Assembly: GCA_018398585.1 (NCBI GenBank)
Contig: JAGTTD010000013.1
Location: 5,242,492 to 5,306,491, forward strand
DNA from: Simmondsia chinensis
Lineage: Eukaryota > Streptophyta > Magnoliopsida > Caryophyllales > Simmondsiaceae
Direction: 5' to 3'
Length of the DNA stretch: 64,000 bases
Shown piece by piece: positions 40,108-57,505 of the stretch; position 1 is the first letter of the stretch; each line of letters opens with the position of its first letter. The position numbers were made by a program, and so were the translations under genes. The notes beneath the pieces are model-generated. The model saw nothing but the letters and a program-made list of their open reading frames with translations. It made no database searches and had not been told where the DNA came from.

Positions 40108-40525
40108 CTTTGTTTGGCAACAAAGTAAATGAGGGTAAAGAGGGATAAATGAAGGTAAGGGTAAAGAGGGGTAAAGGGGGAAATATAAGGTAATATTCTA
40201 TTATTGTTTGGATATATCAAATTAAGAGGGGTAAGGGTAAAGAGGGGTAAATGAGTTACCCTTATTTGACAATTGGGTAAAGGGGTAAGGGTAAAGAGAG
40301 TTATAATTAAAATAAGGATAAAAGTGTCAAATTTGTTTTAAAAATTACCCTTACCCTCCTTTACCCCCTATTTGGGGTTAAAGAAACTGGGTGTAAAGAG
40401 GAGAAATGGGAGTAAAAAATTACCCCCTATTATCCTTCGAATAACTTTGCTAAATAAGAGAAAAAAACTATTCCTCTTTACCCTTATCATTTTTACTCTC
40501 TTTACTCTGCTGTCAAACCGGGGTT
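40108..40525. mobile_element. Foldback element family E, copy 2
   Basis: The left end is ctttgtttggcaa and the right end ctgtcaaaccgggg. The left arm is rich in gggtaaagaggggtaaa and the right arm in ttacccttacc. It lies just upstream of the probable cysteine synthase promoter. Confidence 0.6.
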
Positions 40526-40561
40526 AATAATTCATCTTGGAGGTCCATCCATATTATATTA

Positions 40562-43500
40562 TATAAAGAACACCAAACCCCGGCAATCATTTCAGTTCAT
40601 CTTCATCCGGGTGAGGTCGAAAGTCAAAGCTCGCCAATTTTATCAAGGTGATTTTCTCTCTCTTTCGATCCCTTCATCCCTTTCTTTATCAATTTACGTA
40701 CACCTTTATTTCATCGAAGTTTCAATCGAATCAACAAATGCCCATTTGCCACAAGTTCTTAGATCTCTTTGGGATTTTTCGTGGAGTTTTTTGTTTGTAT
40801 GTTGCTGTAGACGTGGATGGTTGATGTTTTGTTTTGGTAATTGTTCAAAATGCCATAAAGATAAGAAATTTATGGTGAAATTGGAGGGTTGAATTGTCGT
40901 TTCTCTTTATTCGTTTACTGTTTGAATTGTTCGATTTATTTGCTGAACCCTAATCATCGTCCACCCGCGGCAGATTTTCTCTCTTTTCCAGTTTCGCCCT
41001 AAAGGTGACTTCTTTTTAGGGTATTTGGTTCTGACCCTATCTTCAATTGTAAATGTTGTTTGTTAAATTTCACTGGGCCTTTAGACCTGACCTATGGAGT
41101 TGGCATACATGAAATCCACATATAAACTTAAGTGGGTTTCATCCTAAAACCAATTGACACTAGGTGAAGTAACCTACTAGGCTTATATATTGATATCTTC
41201 TTTCCTACAACGTTTATGTGGGATTTACATTTGACTCATATGTTGTTAAATTGTACCGGGACTTTAAGTCTGACCCACGAAGTTGGTTCATATATAAGCC
41301 CAAGTGGGGGGTTAATGTCATTAGATTGAGTAACCCACTAGACATATATATTGATCTTTTAACTCTCACAACTCCTACGTGGGTTTTTACTAGAATCACT
41401 TGTGGATTTCCTAACATTGTTTGTTTATCTTATGAGATCCATATGATTTACCTCAACATCTAATGTATAGTCTGGTTCTGGTCATTTTTGATTGCATGGA
41501 AGTTTAAACCTTAGTGTCTGCTTATTGTTCTTTGTCATGCTTTCTTTGTTGTTAAAACAATTACAGCTTTAGGGTATTGTTGTTCAATTTGTGCTGTCTA
41601 GCTTGATGTGTAAATTTTCACGAGGACTTAAAATATGAGGTTTACATGTAAGCTTGAAGTGGGATTCTATTCTAAAACCAATTTACATTATATGGAGTAG
41701 CCCACTAAACTTATATATTAATATATTTGTTTTCCCATAACTCCCATGTGGAATTTCTTATTAGATTCGCATGTAGAGTCATTAATATGATACTAATAAG
41801 TCTAGGAATAACCACATTGATTGGATGTATTTTATCATTTTAGAGTATAATCTTGTTTCTTTTTGGTTAGAAATTCAAATGCATTTTGCGAATGAGGCTT
41901 TGGTTTTGCAGTTTAATAGTACCTATATTGTAGCACTAGGAGAAAAGGTACTAGTTCCCTTACCTCTAAAACATGTGTAGTTTTGAAAAGACTTGTGTTT
42001 AAATTCTGTGGATCGTTGCTTCAAGTGTTGCCCGATGAAGAAAAAGCTTAAAAGATGCACTAAGAGAGTGCATGCGGCATGGGTCCATGGTTGGTTTCAC
42101 TCATTGCCGCCACCATCTTCGCCACCTTTACGTCCTTTTCCTCTATGTATGTCTATATGTTTATTTATTACTGCTATTAGTGTTATTATTATTATTATTA
42201 TTATTAGTATCATCATCATCATTGGTGGCTGGCGGTGTTTGAAAGCTTCCAGTGAACCCCGTATTCTCCTGTAACGCAGATGATATGTTGAAAGCTGTGA
42301 GATCTGAGGGCCTTTTCTACTTGTTCAAGGTTGTGTAGTTAGCGCTTTGAGCAATCCAATGCAATTCTTCAATTGTGTGAGGATTTACTATTTATTGATT
42401 GTTATGGAGTCGGATTCTAATAGAAATTATTAGGATTCCTGTAAAGGGTTCCTAGGTTATAAAATTTTCAAACCCGAAGATACCTTTTTGTATGTGTTTA
42501 AATATTAGGTAAGTGGGCGATTGATGCTTAAATCTCGATATATCTAAATGATCAATTTTCAAAATATGAATTTTGCTTTATTTTCGATGTCCATAAAGAA
42601 GACCACTCAAGTCTTGTTAGCTCATCTTCATCCCGTTGAGGGCAAAGTGAAATCTTGTCATTACATCAAGGTGATTTTTCTCCCTCTTTCGCTCTCTTTT
42701 AATTCCCTAACCCCTTTCTCTTCAAATCTATGTACATCTTGATCTAATCGAAGCTTGAATTGAAACAAAGCTTGTCAATTTGGTGCTAGATTATCTCACT
42801 TTTATTGACACAATTTTAAAATCAACAGTGAGATTTTTCAGAGAGATTTTATCTGTATGTTGCTGTTGATTTTCCAGTCCTTCTTTGAAGTGTCAAGGAG
42901 GTAAAATTGAAGGGTTGAATTGTCGTTTCTCTTTCTTCGTTTAGTGTTTGAAGGGTTTGACAAACTTGCAGAGAATTTGGTTCTCTAATAATTCTTCTTG
43001 GAGAAAGAGGAAAAAAAAAAAGGTAGCTTTAAGAGTTTGGAGTGAGTAATTTCTGGTTTCTTTGGGTTAGGTTTATGAAGTGTGAGATTGGTTGGTGTAG
43101 TGATTAAGGCCTAGGCCCAAGCATAAGGTCTTGGGTTCAAGCTTACCTTCCACCTTCCCCATGTTTTGATTGGAGCAAATTGTACACCCCGTCAGTTTAA
43201 AGAAAGAGAGTGTTTCTGTTGTAAAGCCAATGAGGCCTTTGTCTTATGGAAAAACCAACCATGAGCCTCACAAAAAAGTTACTAGGTTTTGATCCCTGCT
43301 TACCAGAAATGTGCTTGATTTACGAGGAAATGGTTCCAGAAGAAATAAGAATGGAAATTTAGAGTAGTATGCCATGAGCATCCAGGTAGCTTGAATTTAC
43401 TTCTCCAAAACCGCAAAATAGTATGTTGTTTCCTTTTATTTGTTTTTGGGTTCTTGATGTTATTGTTGGGCTTGTGTGTGTGTATCCTAGTTTTACTTGT

Positions 43501-43992
43501 GGGTGATCTAGTGTGATGACCAGAACCTAAGAAATTTGTTGCAAATTTGAAAAGAAAATTTTGAGGCTTTGTAAGTTGTGTGATTTGTTTCATGGATTAT
43601 ATATTTTTTGCAATAGGGTTTTGTGGGTGAAATATATATTTTCACACTGGAGTTTGTCTGTTGCTATTAACGCATTGCAGTCATCCCTCTCTTGTGCTTC
43701 TCTCCTAAAATAGTGAAATCTTTGTAGCTTCGTGGATGTAGGTGCAATTTTTTTAACTATGTAAATTCTTTTTATCATGTTTACTTTCTCATTGATTGTT
43801 TTTCTTTTTCTATAAGTGTTTCCCCAACACTAATAACTATTTAGAGGGTAACATTCTTAGTATCACCTCCGAAGGTCATTTTTGACTTTAGGAGGTTTTA
43901 GAAACATGGCATTTGGGAAACTGAGTATTCAGTGCAACTGTAAGATTTTGATATGTGTATTCCTTTGCAGTTTCCAGTGACCTAGAAACAGC
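40562..43992 (+). promoter_or_regulatory. Probable promoter, leader exon and leader intron of the cysteine synthase gene
   Basis: A TATA box (TATAAA, 40562-40567) precedes a leader exon of about 50 bp ending AATTTTATCAAG at 40647 with donor gtgatttt. An acceptor at 43961-43970 (tcctttgcag) precedes the ATG by 22 bp. The 3.3-kb intron contains a copy of the prefoldin leader region (40945-42410) and a second copy of the leader exon itself (about 42600-42670, with the same CATCAAG|gtgattttt donor). Transcript structure is inferred. Confidence 0.45.
40945..42410 (+). repeat. Duplicate of the prefoldin-2 leader region
   Basis: It matches 51715-52780 in the same order: aaccctaatc, cagattttctctct/cagattttgtctct, gccctaa-ggtgactt, then atgagatccat.tgatttacc, then ttgcccgatgaagaaaaagc, ttggtttcactcattgccgc and cagatgatatg. 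It also holds three related segments of about 170 bp (about 41060, 41244 and 41600) with the phrase taacccactaga/cttatatatt, which are absent from the other copy. Confidence 0.75.
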
Positions 43993-48883
<4,891 letters not shown>

Positions 48884-50997
48884 GTCGTCTGCTTGAATTT
48901 CTACCTCCAAAATCTTGAGCTTACAGTGAATGGGGTTGCATTCCAATAAGGTTACTGAAGTACGCATTTGGTGTTACTTTTTGACTGTTCACAGTTGCAA
49001 TTAAGCTCAAGTTGAGTGTATGGTTTGTGTTTGATACTAAAAAGATCTTTTTATATCTTTTTTCTATCTTATATAAAAAATAGAAATATATATATTTTAT
49101 AACTAAACGAAAAAAGAAAACGGAAAAAGAAATTTAGATCATTGTCACAAATTATTTAAAAGAATGCTTTAAAAGATAATGACTAGACCCTTGATTAGCA
49201 TAGCTTGGTCATAATCACCCGTACTGTTAATACCATCGGAGGATATTTATATTTTTAAAGAAAATCAACATGTCACATCGATGGTTTTCTCGTTGTTTCA
49301 AACTTAAAATGTCATTCTGTAGTTACTTTTTTAAATAAAAAAAAAGTATTGGTTAAGATTTTTTAGGTGAGGAAATACTTCTAGAATTGCTTGAAGTAAA
49401 GTTTAGAGAGTTTTGGGGAGGAAAAGCTTTACTGTAATATATAGAAAGATTCACTGGTATAGCTAGTTGTCATCCTTAATAGTGCTTGGCACAACTGTAA
49501 TCCGATCACACCACCATTACTTGTCATTATTAATTGATTTATATTATTAAGTTGAATGTCGTCATTGTAATAGATACGCTTTTTCCAAAAGCTCTTATGA
49601 AAAGGTCATTTTTTCGTATAACATAATTAAACACTATAATATAAGAAAATAATAGATTTTAGAATGTACACATGTTATTAAAGCATATAGTAAGAAAATT
49701 GAATCAAAATTTTGATACATGGAAAACACTTAATAATAAACAATTCTAAGTGAATATTATTTATTTTTAAAAGCTAATTCATTTGATAAATGAAAATAGA
49801 ATTTTACACTATCAAGACCAAAGTTAAATGATTCAACTCCAACACAAACAATTACATCCATTTTGAGTTCTTTCTTGTCTAGCTATTTTAAAATTATTTA
49901 ATAAACTAAGATAATTTTTCAGAATAATTATGTTCAATAGTTTAACATAAAATGAGCCATATTCATAAATAATAAAAAAAAAAAATTCAATTTAATAATA
50001 AATTAACATTGATTTTACCAGGATTAAAATATGAGGTTGACATTTAAGGTAAGTGAAGTCGGTGATGTTCTAACTTCTAATAGGGGGTTAATGGAACTAC
50101 TTTACTCTTACGACGGTCTTGATATTTTTGAGGTCCTAAGTAAAAGTATTAAATATGGTTCTTTCATATTCAACAAAGCAGTTGTCACATCGACTTTGTC
50201 AACATAATATGATATCATCATGTTTGATAGGGGTCTTCTTATTAATACGATAAAAATTAGAGGTCTTTTTATTAATTCAAAAAGGTCAGGGTCTTTTGTA
50301 TCATTTTTAAAAACGTTGGGGTATTAAAGTGTAAATAATCCTTAATTATATGACTATGGTGGATTGCTCTAATAGAAGTTATATATTCCATTGTTCTCCA
50401 ATATTTGTAAATTTATCAAAATCTTTTTTCAAAATAATTATGAATTCTTGGAAGTTCCCCCCCCCCCCCCCCCCCCACCCAAATGATCCCTTATTTTTTT
50501 CTTCTACAAAATAGTCTCTCATACTTTATTTGAGGATAGAATTAGTAATTTATCTAATAATCAATAATAAATTAAATTAAAAGATTATTAAGGATTAACC
50601 TTTTTAAGATAAAATAGAACGCGAGGAATAATATCCTTTAATAAGAACTTGATTTAGGGTATGTTTGGTTTAACTTATTTCACCTTATTTTTTTCAGCCT
50701 ATTTATTTTAATAAGATCTGTATCTTTTTACAGTAAAATGTGTAGTGGTGCAATGCAGAAATATATTTTTATATAATAAAGTGTTTAGATGCAAGTTTAA
50801 AAAAGAAATTTATTTTTTATAATCACACAAATGACGTAATAATATAAATCAATTAATAATAGTAGGTAAAAGAGAATCATAATAATAATTGGTCATAGTA
50901 ATGGAGAGTGGTGAGTATAGCAACCCATAGCGGTAAAAAGAATGGTGGTAGGTGGGGTTATGATAGCAAGTAAAACTAAATCATGGTGATGGAGATT
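48884..50997. other. AT-rich intergenic DNA
   Basis: No gene was found. It holds probable cysteine synthase 3' UTR, AT-rich sequence, an 18-C run near 50458-50476, and fragments resembling family B (about 50480-50560). Confidence 0.5.
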
Positions 50998-51420
50998 TAA
51001 TATGTCATGATTGTAATAAGTAGGATAAAGACATTACTATTAGTATTAAGTAGTTAGTATTGGAGGGAATGATAGTTATTAGTTAGTTAGATATATTCTT
51101 GTATTAGTAGATGTAGTTAGATTGAGTTGTTATGTTGGTTAGATGAGTTGAATGTTTGTATTGAGTTGTTAACCATTAGTTAGTGCATTATCTAGATATT
51201 TTCTAGACTTAAGCTACTATAAGTACATGATCTCACACTTGTAATCCTTATTCAAATGTTAATTCAAGTATTATACTTTCTCCCTCAATTCTATTCTCTC
51301 TACTTCTCCCTCTAATTCTCTTATCTTCATCTTTTTCTAATTCTTTCTCTACCCCAAACTCTAATTATTCCTAAATCTCTAAGTTATGACCCAAGGCCAT
51401 CCCGGAATCGTGACATAATA
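50998..51420. mobile_element. Solo LTR, 413 bp, with 5-bp TSD
   Basis: The LTR spans 51003-51415, starting TGTCATGATTG and ending GGAATCGTGACA. The terminal inverted repeat TGTCA/TGACA is part of a longer TGTCAtGATT/AATCgTGACA match. Flanking direct repeats are taata at 50998-51002 and 51416-51420. A TATA-like tataagtac and a pyrimidine-rich stretch (about 51280-51370) fit an LTR promoter and U5. No PBS, internal region or second LTR is adjacent, so this is a solo LTR left by recombination. Confidence 0.85.
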
Positions 51421-51714
51421 TTAATATAGTCTTTTTAAAACATATTTCTAAAATAAGTTGTAAAAATATCCAGTTGTGCATCTTCTGTTTAGTTAAAAGA
51501 TAATTTTTTTCATCTTTCTATTTAAGCTGTGAAAAAGATGTAAACAGATTTTTTTTGTCAATTAAATATAAGTCTTTACGGTCAAATATATATTTTTTAC
51601 AGTTTTAAACTGTCAATAATATGAACCATACACAGTTTTAAATAAACTTATAAACATTAAAAATTATTTTTAATAAGAAAAAAAAAAGCCAAGAGATTAG
51701 CAGCGTAACCTTCG

Positions 51715-51795
51715 TCTAGGGTTCAGCCTTTCCCCATCGGCCAAAACCCTAATCGGCTGCTGCAGATTTTGTCTCTCTTCCCTTTGTGCCCTAAG
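51715..51795 (+). promoter_or_regulatory. Probable leader exon of prefoldin subunit 2
   Basis: The sequence aaaaccctaatcgg (telo-box type) and a pyrimidine-rich leader end in GCCCTAAG with donor gtaacttc at 51796. An acceptor (tccatctccag) ends at 56521, six bases before the ATG. This implies a leader intron of about 4.7 kb containing the LINE at 55256-55870. The link to the coding exon is inferred. Confidence 0.5.
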
Positions 51796-52780
51796 GTAAC
51801 TTCTTTCCAAGGGTTTTTGGATGTTTTAGTTTGTTGTATTATGAGATCCATGTGATTTACCTGATTCTACTCATTTTCGATTGCACGGAATTATTGTTCT
51901 TTGCTGTGAAAAGATCTGTAGCTTGATTATTGTTCAATTTATTGCTGCTTAGCTTGATGTATATAATAACAATAGTATACCACCTGAATACCTAACATAG
52001 CTATAAACGGGTCAAGCGTGTTGAAAACGGGTTGCCTGGTTCAGATCGAAATTCAATTCCATACCTAAACGGGTTAAACAGGTTGACTTCAATTCAACTC
52101 GGCTTCAAAAATCCCAACCTGAGCTTGCTATCTTTGTGTGGTGGTGTCGTGTTGTGTCAAATTTTGTTGTCCCCAGGAATAACCAATTGGTTTGACGTAT
52201 TTAGTCATTTTGGAGTATATTTTGTACCTTTTGGTTCTCATATGTGGATGTTCCTTTTGCTAACGAGGTTTTGGGCTTAGTGGTTTAATAGTACTAATGT
52301 TGGAGCTTTAGTAGAAAAGTTATTAGGTGTAAATTGCCTCACCCCTAATCCTGCATACTCTGAGAAAGGAGGTTTTTGTTTAAATTCGCTGGATTGGTGC
52401 TTTGTTGTCAGTATTGCCCGATGAAGAAAAAGCTTGAGATGCATTGAGTGAGTGCATACGGTTTAGGTTCACGGTTTGGTTTCACTCATTGCCGCCACCA
52501 TCTTCTCCACCTCTACATTCGCCTCTTTTTCTCTCTGTATGTGTTTGTGCGTATCTACTACTCTTATTATTATTGTTATTATTATTATTATTGTTTTTGG
52601 TTGGCTGGCGGTGTTTGAAGTCTCTGTTGAACCCCGTATGCTCCTCTAAAGCAGATGATATGATGAAAGCTATGAGATCAGAGGGCTCTTTCTACTTATT
52701 CAAGGTTGAATAGTTAGCACTTCTAAAAATCCAATATAGTTCATCAATTATGCGAGCATTTACTATTTATTGATTGTTAT

Positions 52781-55255
52781 GGAATAACTTGAGAAATATG
52801 TGGTGGCCCCTAAATTAGTTATGGTCAAGGACCATTTCCACTGCATCTCCCCTGTTGTTATCATCTTGCATTGTACTTGAATAGCCTATACTATATTCAG
52901 GTTCTTGTTGAATTGAGAAAATGTTAACATGATCTAAGTGGCAATAATATAACCTGTGAGGAATAATTGAGTTCTGTTGATAGATGCTGGTTGCTGAAGC
53001 AGCATTCGCCGACAACACGATACATACAAAATAGGGTTGCCAAAACATCTCACATAAACAGAAACTCTAGCTATCCTCATGATCAACAAACATTATAGCT
53101 GTGATGGCATGCCCCTTTCTCCCAAGGATAAAGAACCCAACTTTTGCCTTCTTTGTGCACTTTCTTCTAAATTTCTATAGTTACTTTCATCTGAATGCAC
53201 CTTATAACTTGATTGTGTGCCATATTATTTGAGTCTTTTGTTAGATATGCTCATATGACATTGTTGTGTTCTGCATGCACACCCATATATTAGGAGTTGC
53301 ACGATTTAGCCGGAATGATGATGCCTCAGTTTACATTGGGTCACGGAACTGAATTTCTTAGTTTTATCATTTTTGTTAAGGTTTGTGTTTTCTTAGGTAG
53401 GTCAGCATTATGAAAATCTATTTTCAGTTTGAACTGCCTTACGTCGGAAAAGCGTCAAGATGAAGCAATAAAAGTCTTTGTGTAATTCTGAAGCACTTGG
53501 AAGAACATTTGGAATTTTGGGAGACTAAGAGGATTAGAATACTTCCTTGCTCTTTCTTCCGACTTCTAGCTTGTCGTTTTTAATTGAAGAATCTTACACT
53601 GTGAAATGATCTTATGACACATGTTAGAAGTTCTGTAGCAATTCTGAACTAGTTCCTATGGGAAAAATTATCATGATAGTGACATTTCCTAACAACAGCA
53701 GTTTTGCTCTAGTTACTGCATATCTAGTGGATTGCAAACTTTAGAAAGTGGAAAAATCTAAGCTAACAATTATTGCCAAACCCCATATGCCTTTTTCTAA
53801 TTGGTCCTTTTGAATTTCTTATTTGATTTATTACTTCCCTCTTCTTATTCCCCATTGATTTTTAACATGTTTTTGGTCCACCTACAAGAACTTTGATGGT
53901 TTTAATTAGGTAAAGAAGTATCAAAAATTTTGATGTGGTTTGAGATCCATGAGCTGGAAGTGCTTGTGATGTTTAACAGCTTAAGAGATAGTGAGACAGT
54001 CTACTGAACAGTGACAATTAGTTGACAGGTGCAGTGTAGTTGGATAATTTGCTTCCGGTAGACATGAGGATTATTTTGGCATTTGAACGGTCAATTGTTG
54101 CATTGATTTAGTTGCAGTTGCTTTCATAGGAAAAGATGTGTTACTCTGTTTTATTCAGAGTCTCCCAGCTTTCCTTCGGGTGAGCGTAGTGGGTGATATG
54201 GGTCCTGCTTTCTTGGGTTTATTTGGAAGGATTTTGAGTTATAAATTTCGGAATTCATGTTAAGTGACTATGCTGTTGTATTCAACTTCTCTCAGTATTC
54301 CTTCTGGTGAGCATAGCAATGACAGAAGGTTCTACTTTTTTGCATTTGTTTGGAAGGTGTTCGGGTTATAAATTCCAGAATTCATGTTAAGGTGATTGCC
54401 CTGTTTTGTATCAATTGAATAAAGGTTGTTATATAATGTAGTGGCCATTATATAAGGGATATTTAGTAAGCTGTTTTGTGATTAGTTGTTATATAGTGAT
54501 ACATCTGTAGTGACTTCCTTAATGCATATATATTTGTAATTTTATTTATTAAGGTGAAGTACAAAACCTTTCAAAAAACTAGTGTTTTATATATGGCTAT
54601 CATTTCAAATTTTTGCAAATTTTAAGCTTAAAAACAACTTATGTTCTCCCGAGAAGCTAATGCGATTGTCACAACTCGTTATGTAATATGTGACACGCCA
54701 CTTTTGTAACATTGCAATAACCAACACAACATGATGGTGGACTACGATTTAATTCCACGGGTGAGTATTCTCTGGAACTACAGCACGGAACATGGTTTTC
54801 TGGTTCGAGAATGGACACTTTTGAATCTTTAGTCTCATCATCTGATGCAGCACCCTTGCAGGTTTTCTGCATTTCCTACTGTCATTTGCAATGTGGTCTT
54901 GGCCTTTTTTTGGGTGTTTCGCTGTGCTTTTGCTTTAGTGTGCAAGCCCTCCAAAGCTTTTAAAAATCTTGCCATTCTCATCAAGCTCTGATTTCCTTAA
55001 ACTTCTGTTCATAAATCACCTGGGAGCATGATTGTTTGATTAAGAAAAGAGTAATTGCATATGTTGGGATCTCTATCCTCCAGAAATATGATAGTTTTAC
55101 TTGTTTATATTATACTTGAAATTTCTTTGCTGTCATATAGTACTCCGTTCATACTGTATCATTGTTAACTTAGTTGACTGGGGATAGAAGGTATCTTCTT
55201 TAAATTGGAGCTTGAAGGGTACTTGGCATGGGTGCTACACTAATTTATAGCAGCT
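52781..55255. other. Interior of the presumed prefoldin-2 leader intron
   Basis: No coding feature is seen. It contains a diverged tandem duplication with a 127-bp period (about 54170-54400; units begin ttccttcgggtgagc and ttccttctggtgagc) and otherwise unremarkable AT-rich sequence. Confidence 0.5.
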
Positions 55256-55870
55256 GTCGCCATAACAACAAGAAGTCCAGTGCCTCACGGGCTCCTGCTA
55301 TAGTAGGGTTATTTTTTTTTTTTGCCTTCAGGGTATTTCGAGGACCCCCAACCTGTAAACCATAAGGCAGAGAGAGCATGGAGAGCATAGAGCAACAATA
55401 AGAATAAGGAAGCAACACAACAAAGCCACAAGCAACAAAACAACAAAGCACAAATCACCGTGAATCAATAAAGCACCGCATGAGGTGCAAGAACAAGCAA
55501 ACAACAGTACACAACACTAGCCAACATAAGTAAACAAGCAGACATATAAGCCTAAGGGTGCAATGGACCTGCTTCGTTGTGCTCCTCTATTCTAAGTCGC
55601 TATATTGGCTACATCTATTCTAACCCTCCACTCTACTTGATCTGAGGTCATCTCCTCGTGTAATTGGGTGAGATCCTATCGAATCGTCTCCATTCATCTT
55701 TTCTTTGGTTTGCCTCTCCCTCTCCTCCTATGTGTAGTATGTAGTTGTTCATATCTCCTGACAGGGGCAGTGGTCGGTTTCCTCCTAACATGCCCAAACT
55801 ATTGCAGTTGTTGCTCCCTCAATTTATCCTCAGTTGGGGCCAAGCCCAATTTGCTTCTTGCTTTAGACGT
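55256..55870 (-). mobile_element. RTE-type LINE 3' end with ORF remnant and 3' UTR
   Basis: The plus strand begins aacaacaagaagtccagtgcctca, followed by a disrupted body (T-run at 55311-55323), ggacccccaacctgt, an A-rich 3' UTR (agcaacaaaacaacaaagc) and then coding remnants. On the minus strand caatagtttgggcatgttag and aacaactacatact correspond to the RWFGHVRRR and following region of the LINE at 22755. It links the solo tail repeats to a LINE 3' end. Confidence 0.8.
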
Positions 55871-56526
55871 AGAATTGTCTTCTGCATATTTGGCTTTTAG
55901 TGTTTTCTTCGACTTCTTGAACCAATTTTGAATTAAGTTTACAAAATCGTTCATCAGACAAAACCTAAAAAAGGTGACATTTCACAAAATTATGTTTCTG
56001 AATTTTTGTTTGCATGACCCTTCTTTAGTTTTGAGTATCACTGTATTTCATTGAAGTGGCAAAGTTTTGTTGAAAATGTCATTTGGACATTAAAGTGGGA
56101 CAAAGGGAGCATTTAGCCTCTTTACTGCCTTTTTGATATTATTTTCTATTTCTAATTTTGGGACTTTGGAACCAAAAACTGAGCGTGGAAATGAGTTTTT
56201 CGTGATTTGAACTTCCGGGTTTTAGTTTTTGTCCAACCTTTTAAAAACTGAAACAATAATTAGAAACAACAAAGAAATCATTTCTAAAACTTGATTCTTA
56301 GTTTCTTGTAAACTAAAAACTAGAAATCAAGGTAAGATTATACTCGTGAGTGTAACGGTTAAGCCTGCTTGCCTGTAAGACTGATCTTGGGCCCTTGGAA
56401 GTTGATATTACATTCATGACATTTCAAATTGGATTTCAAAATCTACGAAAACACGAATATTTTGGGTTTTTTCCTATGGCTCTTGTTCAATTCATTGCTC
56501 ACATTTCCTGTCCATCTCCAGGAAAG

Positions 56527-56970
56527 ATGGCCAGCAGATCAGAAGCCGAACGGAAAGAGCCGATCAATGAACAAGCAGTTGCCAACATCTACGTTTCAAT
56601 GAGGTCTGAGCTTAACCAGATCTACTCAAAGATCACCGAGCTCGAAATGGAAGCGAGCGAGCATTTGCTTGTCATCAACGCTATTAAGCCACTCGATCCA
56701 TCAAGGAGATGCTACCGCATGATTGGAGGCATACTGGTTGAGAGAACAGTTAAAGAGGTGTTGCCTGCTGTAGAAAGAAACAAAGAGGGGCTCGAAGAGG
56801 TGATTGTGAGGCTGAACGAGGCGTTGGAGAAGAAGAAGAGAGAAATTTCTGAATTTGAGGCGAAATACAAGATCAGGATAAGGAAGAACGATAACGATGT
56901 CAAAGACGATACAACCAAGAAAGAAGGGTCTTCTCAGGGTGTTCTTGTAGGCCCTGCCGGTGCCCACTGA
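56527..56970 (+). CDS. PFD2: Prefoldin subunit 2
   Basis: Beta-type subunit of the heterohexameric prefoldin co-chaperone, which hands actin and tubulin to the CCT chaperonin. A single coding exon gives 147 residues beginning MASRSEAERKEPINEQAVAN, the usual length. The arrangement is the expected N-terminal helix (IYVSMRSELNQIYSKITELE), the hairpin core DPSRRCYRMIGGILVERTV, then the C-terminal coiled coil with RLNEALEKKKREISEFEAKY. A polar tail (VKDDTTKKEGSSQG) follows. The frame is open 44 codons upstream, but a splice acceptor at 56521 directly before the ATG argues for this start. Confidence 0.93.
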   Translation: MASRSEAERKEPINEQAVANIYVSMRSELNQIYSKITELEMEASEHLLVINAIKPLDPSRRCYRMIGGILVERTVKEVLPAVERNKEGLEEVIVRLNEALEKKKREISEFEAKYKIRIRKNDNDVKDDTTKKEGSSQGVLVGPAGAH

Positions 56971-57505
56971 TTCCTGAGGTATAGCAATGTTCATCTTTGA
57001 TCTTTTTTGATATTTTCTTGTGAATTAGTCTTACCCTGGCCTAGTGATGTTGTAGAATTATATGTTGAATTAGAGGTTTCGAGTTTAAATCCCTGTTGCC
57101 ATAAACATGAAACTATGAGATCATTTATAAATAGGGAATCTTCGGTTTTCTTAAAAAATTTAATGGGAAAACCAGAGCACTGGAAAAATTGTTGAAAAAT
57201 TTAGTTCTTTTTCTATCTGCTGTTCTCAAGTTTATTCTTTCTCTCTTCGCTCCACCATTTTCCTCCCTTTCTCGTCCTACTCTCATGCCCTTGCTAATTA
57301 ATTATGTAGATGGTCTGTAATTTAAAATTATTATCCCAACATGTACACTTATCTATATGGTATAGCATCATTCACTTCATCACTTACCAAAAGAGAAATT
57401 ATTCACATTATTTTATGAACTAGTCTTACTTAGCCAAATAATGTTGTAAAATTAATTGGCGAGTGAGTATCTGGTGGTTCTAGCTACAATGCAGCTCTGA
57501 CGGCT

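Noticed and set aside
56395..56526. 44-codon N-terminal extension of prefoldin 2
   Set aside because: A splice acceptor sits just before the ATG at 56527, the family begins near that Met, and the extension reads like intron sequence.
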